This document shows positions 55,325 to 64,000 of a stretch of 64,000 bases of DNA, in pieces. The notes under the pieces are model-generated. The model did not search any database. It was not told the DNA's origin and saw only the letters and a program-made list of their open reading frames with translations. Source of the DNA: Gnetum montanum (Eukaryota; Streptophyta; Gnetopsida; Gnetales; Gnetaceae); the NCBI GenBank assembly GCA_015680685.1, contig MNCI01026470.1:122366-186365 (forward strand), in the 5' to 3' direction. Made by a program: the position numbers and the translations under genes. The number at the start of each line of letters is the position of its first letter. Position 1 is the stretch's first letter.

Positions 55325-57812
55325 TGGGGGATGTCCCCCATGACTAAAAATTTGTCCATAACAAGGATTAATAAGTAGATAGATAGGATTCATACATGTA
55401 TGAAACATTGGTAACTATTCATTCCCAAGACATTAGGTGTCTTTTGATGTTGTGGTGGATGGGTAGACAAATTGTTGGTCACACACTTGATTGTTAAATA
55501 TATGGTGGGTCAAGGTATGAGGTATGGTAATGTGATGAATTTTTAGCCCATGATTGTACCCTTGATCATGATATGGTATGCATAGATTTGTTGGTCTACC
55601 CACACTTGCAAATTCATTACTTAGGTTTGGAATACGAGTAACAATGGATGGTGGCCTTTGTGTAGGATCAGAGGACGATGATGGTGAAAAGGGAGGTATT
55701 GCACTAGATTGACATTATGCCAATTCAGACGATGTGGCTAGTCCATGATTTTTTTGCTTTTTCTTGTAGCCTTTCCTAAAGAATGGATGTTTTTGAGTTT
55801 GCAGTGGGGACCCACCAGTATTAGCATGTCTATGCACATTCATAGCACAAGTGGCATTTATTTGTAAATATTGTGGTGCCGAACCTTATTGTGTCATTGG
55901 CAATGGCATGTAATGAGGTGGAGTATGAGAATATCGAGGGTAGGATGGATGGTAAGAGGCATGAGGTGGTGATCCTTCAGCGGATGTCATGGGTTGATGG
56001 TACTTTAGAGAGTGATAGTAGTCATTTGAAGTAGAGGATGTAGAACTAGTTGGGAAAACAAGGTGTTGAACATAATATCCATGCAGTTTCAATAGATAAG
56101 AAGAATAGGGCTGATTTGGTGGTGGCCTTCCCACAAATATGGTTGTTGCCACTACAGTTGATGATAGTGTTGAGGTTGGTAATAAGTCCCCCTAGGATAG
56201 TACAATTGGTTGTGGGGCTATCTATAATCACCATGTGGGAAAGGAAATCTCTTGGGTGTATGCTTCTATACAAACTTTGGGTTTAATGCACCTACCCAAT
56301 GCTCATGTAGATGCAATAAGATTGAACAATGATCCTTCAGATGTCATATGTGTAGATGTTACATCAATTATCTTCATCTATGGTTGAGTCTATAGCCTTA
56401 CTTTCTTCAACCATTTTTCTTATTTGCCAAAATGTGTTCCTAGCTATTTCTTGGTTCTGTATCCTTTGTTTATTATGATTGCCTAGTTTGCATTGCATGA
56501 TCTTCTTCTTAATAGTATCAACTAAAGTTATAAAATTTTCATATATCCATTTTGATATCCTATTAAAATTTGTTTCAAATTCATCAATAGAGTTCTATAT
56601 TGGCAAGGTTTGTTGCAGAATCACCTTATCAAGAGTGGCCTTTTTCTCCTTATCATAAATATGGACCTCATTCATTTGAAGATTTGGGTCCCAATGATGT
56701 TTCTCAACATTCTCCCATTTACATAGCTCTTCTTCTTCTTTTTCCACATGCTCTATTAGCTTTCGGATTTGATGGATTCGTAGGTCGTATAATTGGCCTA
56801 GGGCATACATCCAAAGGATCTCCCTAGTTTCATTACGAAGCCCATCTATGATGTGGAAAATTTTCCTTTCCTTGGAGAAACCATGGCCTGGGCATTTATT
56901 CAATAGGGAATAATATCTATCCAATGCCATGTCCAAGGGTTCATGTTATTCTTATCTCCATCCTTAGGTTGGACACCCTCACATAGGTCTAGTATTTCTT
57001 GTTGAAGAGTTCCAACATTGTGGACCATCGTTGAATTGAATTTGGTTTCAACAATCTATACCGTACTTCGACTCTATCAATAATTATTCTAGGAAAGAGC
57101 TTAAGCTTTTACCATCCACTTTCAATGTTGTATGAGACATAGGCATCATGGAAGGCTTGTAAATGATGTTGTGGATCTAAATCATAGCCTCCTACAAACT
57201 TAGGGATATTATTCATATCAAGCCTAGGTAGGAAACTTTCTTTGCAGTGCCTGTGAGAGATCTTAATTACCTTTGTGATCTACATTAGGCTTTTAGTGTC
57301 CAACAAGGGTTCATCATCATCGAATGTGTTATGATGGAAATTTCTATTCAGTTGATTATGATGATTTTGTCTATGTTCATGTTGACATCTTTGATTTCTC
57401 TCGTGGGTTCGATTTTTATTTTCATTGTTATTTTGACACTAATGATGAGCTTGGTATCTATATCTACATTCATCTTCATCAAAAATAAATGTTGAAGAGG
57501 AAGAGGAAGATGAGGGACTAGAAGGATTGCCATGGCTTCTATAGTGTTCCCTAGGGTCCCTTAATTTATCCTTTTAGATTTTGAGGAGGTCCTAGACCTT
57601 CAGGCCTCCCCTTGTCTAGGACTTTCTTCATCCTCCCTAGGATTGTCTACCTTAGGTGAAAGTAGTCCTTGAGTGTCTTCAGGATGGTCATGAACATATG
57701 AAATCCTTGCACAAGGTTGATCACTCCAATTTTCTTCATCGTATATCTTGTTATTTCTCTAGTGAATGCTTTCACTATATAATTCATTATTACTTCCTTG
57801 TGAAAGAGACAT
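55325..57812 (-). pseudogene. gag: gag of E
   Basis: ATG 57812 (MSLSQGSNNELYSESIH). A Ser/Asn/His-rich N-terminus, then capsid core PKFVGGYDLDPQHHLQAFHD, LKLFPRIIIDRV and RLLKPNSIQRWSTMLELF (about 57220-57030). Linker open at 56936-56595 (MDMALDRYYSLLNKCPGHGF ... HIIDGLRNETREI). The knuckle has decayed. Pro/His/Tyr-rich tail open at 56152-55886, ending near YGQIFSHGGHPPF. Several stops. Confidence 0.85.
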
Positions 57813-57912
57813 TGTTTCTAGTAAATGATGTGTGTGATTTAATATTTTCTAAGAGATATATCATTAATGTGTTTACAGTGATTGTGTATGATATAACTAA
57901 TCTAGATAGCTA

Positions 57913-57937
57913 GCACCATCCTTAGCAATGGTGCCAA
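57913..57937 (-). promoter_or_regulatory. Primer-binding site of E (tRNA-Asp type)
   Basis: Minus strand TTGGCACCATTGCTAAGGAT after the LTR. Differences from TGGCGCCGTTGCCGGGGAT are all G-to-A or C-to-T. Confidence 0.85.
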
Positions 57938-58795
57938 TGATGAGTGGTGAGGTACCCCTATGTCAAACCATACGAATCACAACCATTCATGTACAAGCCA
58001 GTTGAATTCCATGGATGGGACTAGTTATGCATCTAAATCATTATGCTTTGATTGTAGTTTGCTATCTTCCCACTTAGACTAGTGGTAGCTTTGTCATGTA
58101 TGGTTTAGTCCAAAGTCAGGCATATGATTGATGTTGCATAATCCTATGCTGCTCCTAATGATAATAAAGAAATAAATAAATTAAGCTAATGAACAATGAA
58201 AAGTAGAACCTAAACTAGCCTACGTGCAATGAGTATCCATTCTTAATTGCTCGCACATGTCTTGGACTTCATGAAACTACCTCTAGGATTACTAAGCATA
58301 CGTCACTGGACTCACCAAATAATACACTACTGGGTTACCAAGTAATTACACTTAAGCACTTGTCATTAACTCATACTCATTCTAGTTAATGATAGGAATA
58401 GTAAATAGCAATAAATGAAAACATTAGCTAAAGAAAAAATTAAACAATTAAACAATTAAATCAATAATAAACTTAAGTGGATACTGTAATGATGGAGGTA
58501 ATCTGGATCTTTATTTCTGGTCATGTAACATGTCCAAGTGCATCAAACTACAGGCATGTACTGGGAATAATAGAATTGGAAATCAATAATCTATGAAAAG
58601 GCTAACTAAAATCTAAAACTAAAAATTCTGCGCCCCCCCCCCAGCCATGCACCTAAGTGTTGTATTTATAGGCTAGCATGGAGGAGACAATATCGAATAT
58701 CTAACATCGTTTCTCAAGATCTAATATCACGTATTTGATATTGGAGCCTTGATTATGGATATCCAATATTGGGTTGTCATAATCATGACTCATCA
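57938..58795 (-). mobile_element. E 5' LTR
   Basis: 858 bp, minus strand TGATGAGTCATGATTATG to CCACTCATCA. TATA (minus) at 58662-58669. CCAATATTGGATATCC and related words at 58684-58780. A C10 run sits just downstream of the TATA (58632-58642). Confidence 0.92.
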
Positions 58796-59185
58796 ATAGA
58801 TTTCAAGCTTTACAAAGAACTAAACAAAAGATGGAAGTGGCCAATGTGAAGCTTAAGGTTCTCAAAAGTAAATGCATTGATCAAAGATCTATTGTTGAGA
58901 ACTTGGCTAGAAGAATAAGTGACTACTAAGAGCTACAGAACCTCATGTGGATTTTCGACTTCAAATGTAAATTATTTGCAACCTATGGAATATATTAGCA
59001 CCAACTCATCTAGGAAAAGTAGCCTAGGTTAATCATGATCCATGGGGCAAGGAGAAAATGATTAAGGTACTTCTATATGTCTTTCAACTTTTGACAGCAG
59101 TAACAAGGTAGCGTAGGTCTCTAGTAAAGTAGGGATGTGATGAAGGATCCTCTACACCATAGCTACCTCCACATCTAGGCATGGT
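58796..59185 (+). pseudogene. ORF2 of D, C-terminal fragment
   Basis: KQKMEVANVKLKVLKSKCID then QRSIVENLARR aligns with KKKLEIANVELKVLKG and QQSIIEDLARW of B. The region matching the PCPWD signature is partly deleted. 59186-59389 is noncoding up to the purine tract (CATGGGGTTA, 59380-59389). Confidence 0.8.
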
Positions 59186-59389
59186 ATGAAGACTTTACCT
59201 TGTTTGTATCTATACAATAGGCACATGCTAATTTTTGCTAAAAGCATCCAATTTCTTTGTACATTACACCGATTTTGTATATATGTAAAATGACACTCAA
59301 GGGTTGTTTTGTTTATTAGAGTTATTTTGTAAGAAATTTGATTTTATTTTGTTCACTTGAGGATGATGTTTTAGTCAGTCATGGGGTTA

Positions 59390-60246
59390 TGATGAAGTTT
59401 TAATAAGTTAGCTATGTTGATGCATGATTGTTAATGTAGTCCCATCAATGCATCACTGTTGATGCATTTCTAGATGCATCAGTGCATGTGCATTGATGTT
59501 GATCCTTGCAAAGCCTATATAAGTATGCATACGAGTTGCATTTATGATATTTTTGGTCATTCTCTTAGCCAAACTCTTGTAGTTTTCTTCCATAGGACTT
59601 AGAAAAATTTCCATTTGAGTGCATGCAACATAGATTAAATTGATTGTATGGAATTTTTTTCAACTAAAATATGTACCTAGACATAGTTTCATAAACAAAA
59701 ATATAATCAAGATTTCTTCTCTACATTCCAGTACTTGGATTAGCTTAAGTTTACTTTCAAGAATTTTAACTTACATGAACTTTAGTTTCTTGTACTTAAG
59801 AATTTAATATTTTATTTTATAAGTAACATAAGTACAACCACATTAAGTAGAATATAATAAGTCTTGATAGTCCTAGTAATGAATATTTGGTTTGCCCAAC
59901 AGTAAGCACTTGGTAACCTAGTAGTGTTACTATACATTCAGGATGTATACAAAAAGTGGGAATGGACACTCCATGTTTAGGATAATTTAGTTATTAAGGT
60001 GTAAAGTTAAATATTCCAATCATTTTTTCCTTTAATATTTTTATAGAAATAAAATTATAAAAACTATAAAAATAAATATCTTACACCTTCATCATACTTA
60101 GTCATATGGACAAAGCTAACACAAGTCATGATTGGGAAGACAACGACCATTTATCAAATGTTTTACTATTTAGGACATATGTTACTTAGGTATACTAGAT
60201 TGTACCTACATGCTTGTGATTTGTATGATTGGGTTGCTACTCATCA
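59390..60246 (+). mobile_element. 3' LTR of D
   Basis: TGATGAAGTTTTAATAAG to GTTGCTACTCATCA, 857 bp. Words TTGATGCATGA, CATCAATGCATCA, TTGATGCATTTC and GATGCATCAGTGCATG at 59415-59510, TATA (TATATAA) at 59516-59522. Confidence 0.88.
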
Positions 60247-61228
60247 ATAAGCTTACCTCTAATGTAGTCATTAATAGCTTTCTTGAAAATTCAAGTAGTT
60301 CATCATCAAGAAAGTATCAGGTGAGCTTCATAAATGCTAAAGTACATTAAAAGATAAACATAAAAATGTATTTAATGGATGCTTTCTTGATGGCTAATAG
60401 TTTCTACAATATCTCACCACTGCTAATATTATATATGAATCTTTCCAAGATGAAAGTAAAGAGGTAGTTCAAGGAGGTGATAAACCCATGAAGAAGGGCT
60501 CTATAGCATTCCAATGTTTTTCCTATTAATGAGTTTGAAAACCTATGAAGGATAGTATGAGGATAGCTTTCCTATAACATGTATTCATTACAAAAATTAG
60601 TATAGTTAGGTAATGAAACTTTCTTGAGAACTTGCATAGGTGGAACTAAGGGACTAATGGAGTTAATGAGGAGATGAGCAGTAATAAGAATTTCCCTATG
60701 TAATGTTATGGCTTTTTGTGTCTAATCATCATTGGTTTACAGTTTGGATGATAAGTCTTAAAGTACAAGCATTAACTTAGGTGGAATAACATGGGTAGAT
60801 GACATGGAGGGATTGAAAAAAATAACATTATGACAAAGAAAAGTTGGCTAGGGGATGTAACAGTAGATATGAAGATAGTCTGTGGGATAGTATATTGAGG
60901 CATATGCTAGAAAGGTGGAAGGAATGATAGTGAAACCTATGGTTGTTGAACTAGTGGATTAAGTGACAAGGGATGAAATGGATTCATCAAATGTTAAGAT
61001 TTTGAACTTGAGCATGATATGCTAGATTGATAGAGCTTATGCTTGAAAATAGGTTGTATGCTAAAGGAAAGGTAATTGTAGATGTGTTGATAATAGTTAA
61101 AGTAGTGAAAATAAGTGCAATCGTCATAAATGACCTCTCGGTAAAAAAGCATACAATGATAAGCCTTCAACCGAAGGTCAAAGCTGTTAAGGTTTTTAGG
61201 TTTGTATTCCCCATATTGGAGTTGGCAA
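60247..61228. other. No gene recognised between D and H
   Basis: About 1 kb, A+T rich. The minus strand gives a patchy Pro/His/Ser-rich reading near 61000-60780, similar in composition to 16600-16900, so it may be gag-tail debris. The plus frame at 61027-61233 is not supported by anything I recognise. Confidence 0.35.
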
Positions 61229-61789
61229 TGTAGGGATACGATTTCTGCATGAGACAGATGACGATGCTTCGTCGCTATTGTTTTAGAAAGGTATACTTCA
61301 AATTGAATCCCAATTTTGTCCAGCTGATTACATTACTTACTAACTCGTTACAAATTACAATTGCCATAGTTTCTTTCATTTATTTTAGTTAGTTCTCTCT
61401 CTTTTCACCTTTTTTGATTGGCTGATACTTATCCATCTATCTATCTAGACTGGCAGATCACAGTGAAAAATGCTTCTTGAGCTAAGCTAGTTTACCATTT
61501 AACCTTCTCAATAATTAGCAAGTGTACATTAGGGGATGATTGGGAGGTTTACAAAAGTCATGACGAGTCTTTCAGTTCTCTCTCTTCCTCTACTCCTTCA
61601 ACATTAGTGAAACACCATTGAAATTGCAAATCGGCCTCAGGCGAAGATTCACGATTCGGGCAAAAGTTCACGACAGAAATCCAGAAGACAGAACAAGGCA
61701 AAGAGGCACGCAGCATTGAGTCTCCAAGTTTCCTGCAAATTTGGACCTTACTTTGTTTTTTGTCTTTATGCTACATCATGCAACATAGC

Positions 61790-62160
61790 GTAGTGTCGCT
61801 CAGCGTAACTTTGTTTAACATAACCTGATATCAGAAAGACTTGTTGCATATTCCACCAAGTCTTTTATTTAGGTCCAAGTTTACACTCCGTTACGCAGAG
61901 CAGTGTAATGAGCTTCCAAGAAGTCAAAGATAGAGTCCAAGGAAGCGCAACAAACTGATTTCCTCCTTTTTTGCAGATTAGTCGCTTTATGCTATGCAGC
62001 ATAGATAAGCGTAATTTATTGTAAAGTTGACCATTGTTTACGCTCTATTACACTTTGCAGTGTAAATGAGCGTAAAACAGCTAGAATCAACTACTCCCAT
62101 GCTCTATTACGCTCTGCCACACGACGTAGCGTAAATGAGCGTAATACAGCGTAAAGCCGG
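61790..62160 (+). promoter_or_regulatory. H promoter word cluster (AGCGTAA/TTACGCT)
   Basis: At least eight copies of GCGTAA or TTACGC-like words in both orientations, upstream of the TATA box at 62405. It includes the nested inverted repeat at 62037-62076 and CTATGC-A-GCATAG near 61991-62003. Confidence 0.7.
62037..62076. repeat. Nested inverted repeat in the H LTR
   Basis: Outer arms TTTACGCTC (62037-62045) and GAGCGTAAA (62068-62076) are perfect. Inner arms TTACACT (62048-62054) and AGTGTAA (62059-62065) are perfect around TTGC. Confidence 0.95.
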
Positions 62161-63151
62161 CTAAAACAGTACCCGATACATGCCTGCCATCCACACGCGC
62201 GATACGTTGATGAGCGTATTGTGCATAGTGTGCGTAATTATGAAGTGGCTTCAGCGGAAGTGGTTGATAGCTTAATTTTCCATTTTTTCCAGATACGTGA
62301 TGTGACATGACCAGTTTCAATACAAAGTTTGCCAAGTCAACGACATTCTGAAAGTTCGAGACATGTGTCACCAAGGCCGTGCCTTCTCCACGTACTATCA
62401 AAGCTATAAATACTCCAGTTGGCAAAGAAAAGAAGAGGATATTCAGCTTATCTTTGGAGGCATCGTCTTTTAGCAGAGACAGAAGACATTTTGAGCATTG
62501 ACAGTAGGAGTGATCAGTCCTTTGGCAAAAAATACAGTTCTCTCCATTGGCGATCATTGGTAGTTTGAGCAGAGACTACCGAAGGCAAAGGGAACAGATC
62601 AGAGATCAAGAGATCATATGGTGTAGTTGGCAAGATCTATTAATCAGAAACAGTTGATCGATAGACATTCAGGCTTGACCTTTCTTGCATCCCATCTTTG
62701 GCTTACGAGGTAGACCGAACTTCATTCTGTACTCCTTGTTGAATAGTTTTCTTGTTATTTTGTGTATGCTTCGCACAAGATAAGTGGAGTTTTCCATTGG
62801 AACTTTGTATAAAATATACTTAGTTTTCGGGTCAAAGCATAGATCTTGGAATTGCACATTTTTCTTAAATCTGATCCTCCTTGTCATGTTGACGTTATCG
62901 TTACTCCAATTTATCTACATCGTTTTCTACTCCTCTTACGATTCATCGAATCAAATTGTTTCATGGAATATCTATAATATTCATCAATTTACTGATTGAG
63001 TAAGTCCTTGTCTGATCGACAAGACCGTTCAGGGCACCGTGGATTCATTTTCTCTAGCACGACCCTCGCACGGATCCGTCGTTAAGACTGTGTACACGGA
63101 TTTTCATTTGGTATTTTCCAGCTACCGACATTTTTCGTCGTTACAGTTTTC

Positions 63152-63169
63152 TGGCGCTAGAAGGAGGGC
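63152..63169 (+). promoter_or_regulatory. Primer-binding site of H
   Basis: TGGCGCTAGAAGGAGGGC, six bases after the inferred LTR end. It is not the tRNA-Asp site of the other elements. I do not assign the tRNA. Confidence 0.7.
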
Positions 63170-63399
63170 TAGATAAAGCTTCGATCCGTATTTTACGGAT
63201 AGCCCTGCAAGTGATCTATACACACGTCCATGAAAACGTAGATGTAATACCTCTAGGGAAGTTTACAAAAAAATCGTGAGGTGTAGATCGGTCACAGTAA
63301 TGATTCCTTTGGAATCCTACAGGGTAGAAAGCCCAATTATAATTCTATTTGGTCGTCACCTTTTAGATCCTGTCTTGTTGTCATTAACCAATCTGAGAA
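63170..63399 (+). mobile_element. Leader of H
   Basis: Noncoding, between primer site and gag. Contains a single copy (about 63275-63345) of the block that is tandemly repeated in J. Confidence 0.65.
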
Positions 63400-64000
63400 A
63401 TGGACTCTGCACATGCAACCAGTGCCGCTATGATCACAATCGACTCGGGTGCCACATCCGTGAATCCCATCGCTACCACTGGACCAGCTTCTGGTGCCAT
63501 AGGACCTCAGGGATCATCACACTATTCGTTGAGATTACAGGGCAAAGATCTTGTATTCACCATCATGACGCCAAAAGAATATAATTTTATTTGCGTCAAG
63601 ATCCAGGCAAAGCTTGCTCTTAGCTGAGCCGAGATCGAAGCGAAACAAAATTTTGAGCTGGTCCACAAAGGGGGTCAAGATTTCACCCCTATCGCTTACG
63701 ACATTATCCCCTTAACTAAACATTATCATGAACTCCTGACCCAACTAGTTATGGCTAGGAGTCAGGCTACACGGTCCATGCTAGAACCTCAGAACGGGGA
63801 GGAAGAGGAAGATGAATTCGCAGCCCAGTCTGAACATGCAAATTCATCTCATACTCTTAGCCCCCATACATACATAAATCCCCTATTTCCTCTCACTGGA
63901 GAAGCTGCCCATCTCAACTCAGTCACGACCACCCAAACCCACATTCCTGTCATTCCACAGGTCACTACGCAATCATCCATCTTGCAAGTGCAAATACCAT
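63400..64000 (+). pseudogene. gag: gag N-terminus of H (one stop, runs off the window)
   Basis: ATG 63400: MDSAHATSAAMITIDSGATS, then a Thr/Ser/Pro-rich start and LRLQGKDLVFTIMTPKEYNF. A single TGA at 63625-63627 interrupts an otherwise open frame of 200 codons that reaches the window edge: AEIEAKQNFELVHKGGQDFT, an acidic EEEEDE run, and a Thr/Pro/His-rich stretch. TGA in front of GCC fits CGA having become TGA, one CpG transition. The position after the LTR, primer site and leader supports gag; no capsid motif is reached yet. It is by far the least decayed frame in the window. Confidence 0.65.

Larger units (their letters stand above)
48293..58795 (-). mobile_element. Element E: triple-LTR array (LTR-interior-LTR-short interior-LTR), TSD GTAGA/ATAGA
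   Basis: Minus strand. From right to left: 5' LTR (58795-57938), primer site, gag (57812-55325), spacer with internal promoter, ORF2 (53319-50490), purine tract, LTR (50427-49577), a second primer site and gag start (49576-49137), a purine tract, and a third LTR (49105-48293). One pair of 5-bp flanks, GTAGA (48288-48292) and ATAGA (58796-58800), brackets the whole array. D's ORF2 frame is restored across it (NKV then DFKLYK). There is no pol. Confidence 0.9.
19887..60246 (+). mobile_element. Element D: outer Athila-type element of the nest
   Basis: Reassembled from pieces 19887-20394, 29072-29714, 47649-48292 and 58796-60246. Together these give a 5' LTR, an ORF2 segment joined almost directly to the LTR (primer site, gag and the start of ORF2 are missing), the rest of ORF2, a purine tract and a 3' LTR. 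A, C (containing B) and E are inserted in it with 5-bp duplications, so D is older than all of them. I see no clean target duplication for D itself (CCCTA on the left, ATAAG on the right). Confidence 0.75.
61229..63145 (+). mobile_element. 5' LTR of element H
   Basis: Inferred from TGTAGGGATACG (61229) to GTCGTTACA (63145), about 1.9 kb, just before a TGGCGC primer site. The J LTR is homologous and also starts TGTAGGG. AGCGTAA/TTACGCT words fill 61790-62160, TATA (TATAAATA) is at 62405-62412, and a leader of about 740 bp follows. The antisense frame 62557-62087 is chance within the LTR. The LTR end is well supported, the start less so. Confidence 0.7.

Noticed and set aside
62087-62557. A 156-codon antisense open frame in the H LTR with a CxxC/HxxC-like start.
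   Set aside because: It lies inside the promoter and leader part of the LTR, its sequence is shaped by the AGCGTAA words, and the J LTR does not preserve it.

Overview
This window is intergenic DNA from a seed plant with a large, repeat-rich genome. I cannot name the species. No host gene, tRNA, rRNA or prokaryotic feature is supported. Nearly every block is an LTR retrotransposon or a remnant of one, A+T rich, with frequent in-frame TAG/TAA/TGA where sister copies have CAG/CAA/CGA. That is the signature of old, cytosine-methylated, decaying elements. Labels A-H, J and K are mine.

Layout. J (1-2421, minus) is a partial element with a long LTR and a tandem-repeat leader; it cuts into G. G (2422-8709, minus) and F (8710-16151, plus) are two gag+ORF2 elements in opposite orientation. 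F ends in a region with two sequence gaps and a small contig that appears to be placed backwards. K (about 16152-18769, minus) is an old LTR with an unreadable interior. D (19887-60246, plus) is the outer element of a nest. A sits in D's 5' LTR (20395-29071, TSD gtaac/gtaac). C sits in D's ORF2 (29715-47643, TSD ttaag/ctaag) and itself contains B (30212-43534, TSD ctaat/ctaat). The minus-strand E array also sits in D's ORF2 (48293-58795, TSD gtaga/ataga). H (61229 to the window edge, plus) is a relative of J with an almost open gag.

Families. A, B, D, E, F, G and K share LTRs of about 0.8-0.9 kb that run TGATGAG...CTCATCA. Where the site survives, they have a tRNA-Asp-type primer site. Gag carries a CX2CX3HX4C knuckle, and ORF2 encodes a protein of about 940 codons with a globular domain followed by a long coiled coil. 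This is the plan of the plant Athila-type Ty3/gypsy lineage. Only B has pol (protease, RT, RNase H, integrase). In A, E, F and G, gag is followed directly by the spacer that follows pol in B, so they look like pol-less elements mobilised in trans. C is a different Ty3/gypsy element, chromovirus-like, with a canonical CX2CX4HX4C knuckle.

Most interesting observation. Directly upstream of nearly every TATA box in the window lies a cluster of short direct, inverted and palindromic words. The word differs between subfamilies (GATATCGC-type in F/G, CCAATATC-type in A/E, GAGGCCTCGTCGATG-type in B, TTGATGCATC-type in D/K, AGATGTCT in C, AGCGTAGC/AGCGTAA in J/H). In A, B, E, F and G the same word recurs at a second, internal promoter in front of ORF2. 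So LTR and internal promoter share a subfamily-specific word although the rest of the two promoters is not visibly related. This fits a fast-evolving recognition system between an element-encoded or host DNA-binding protein and its own promoters.
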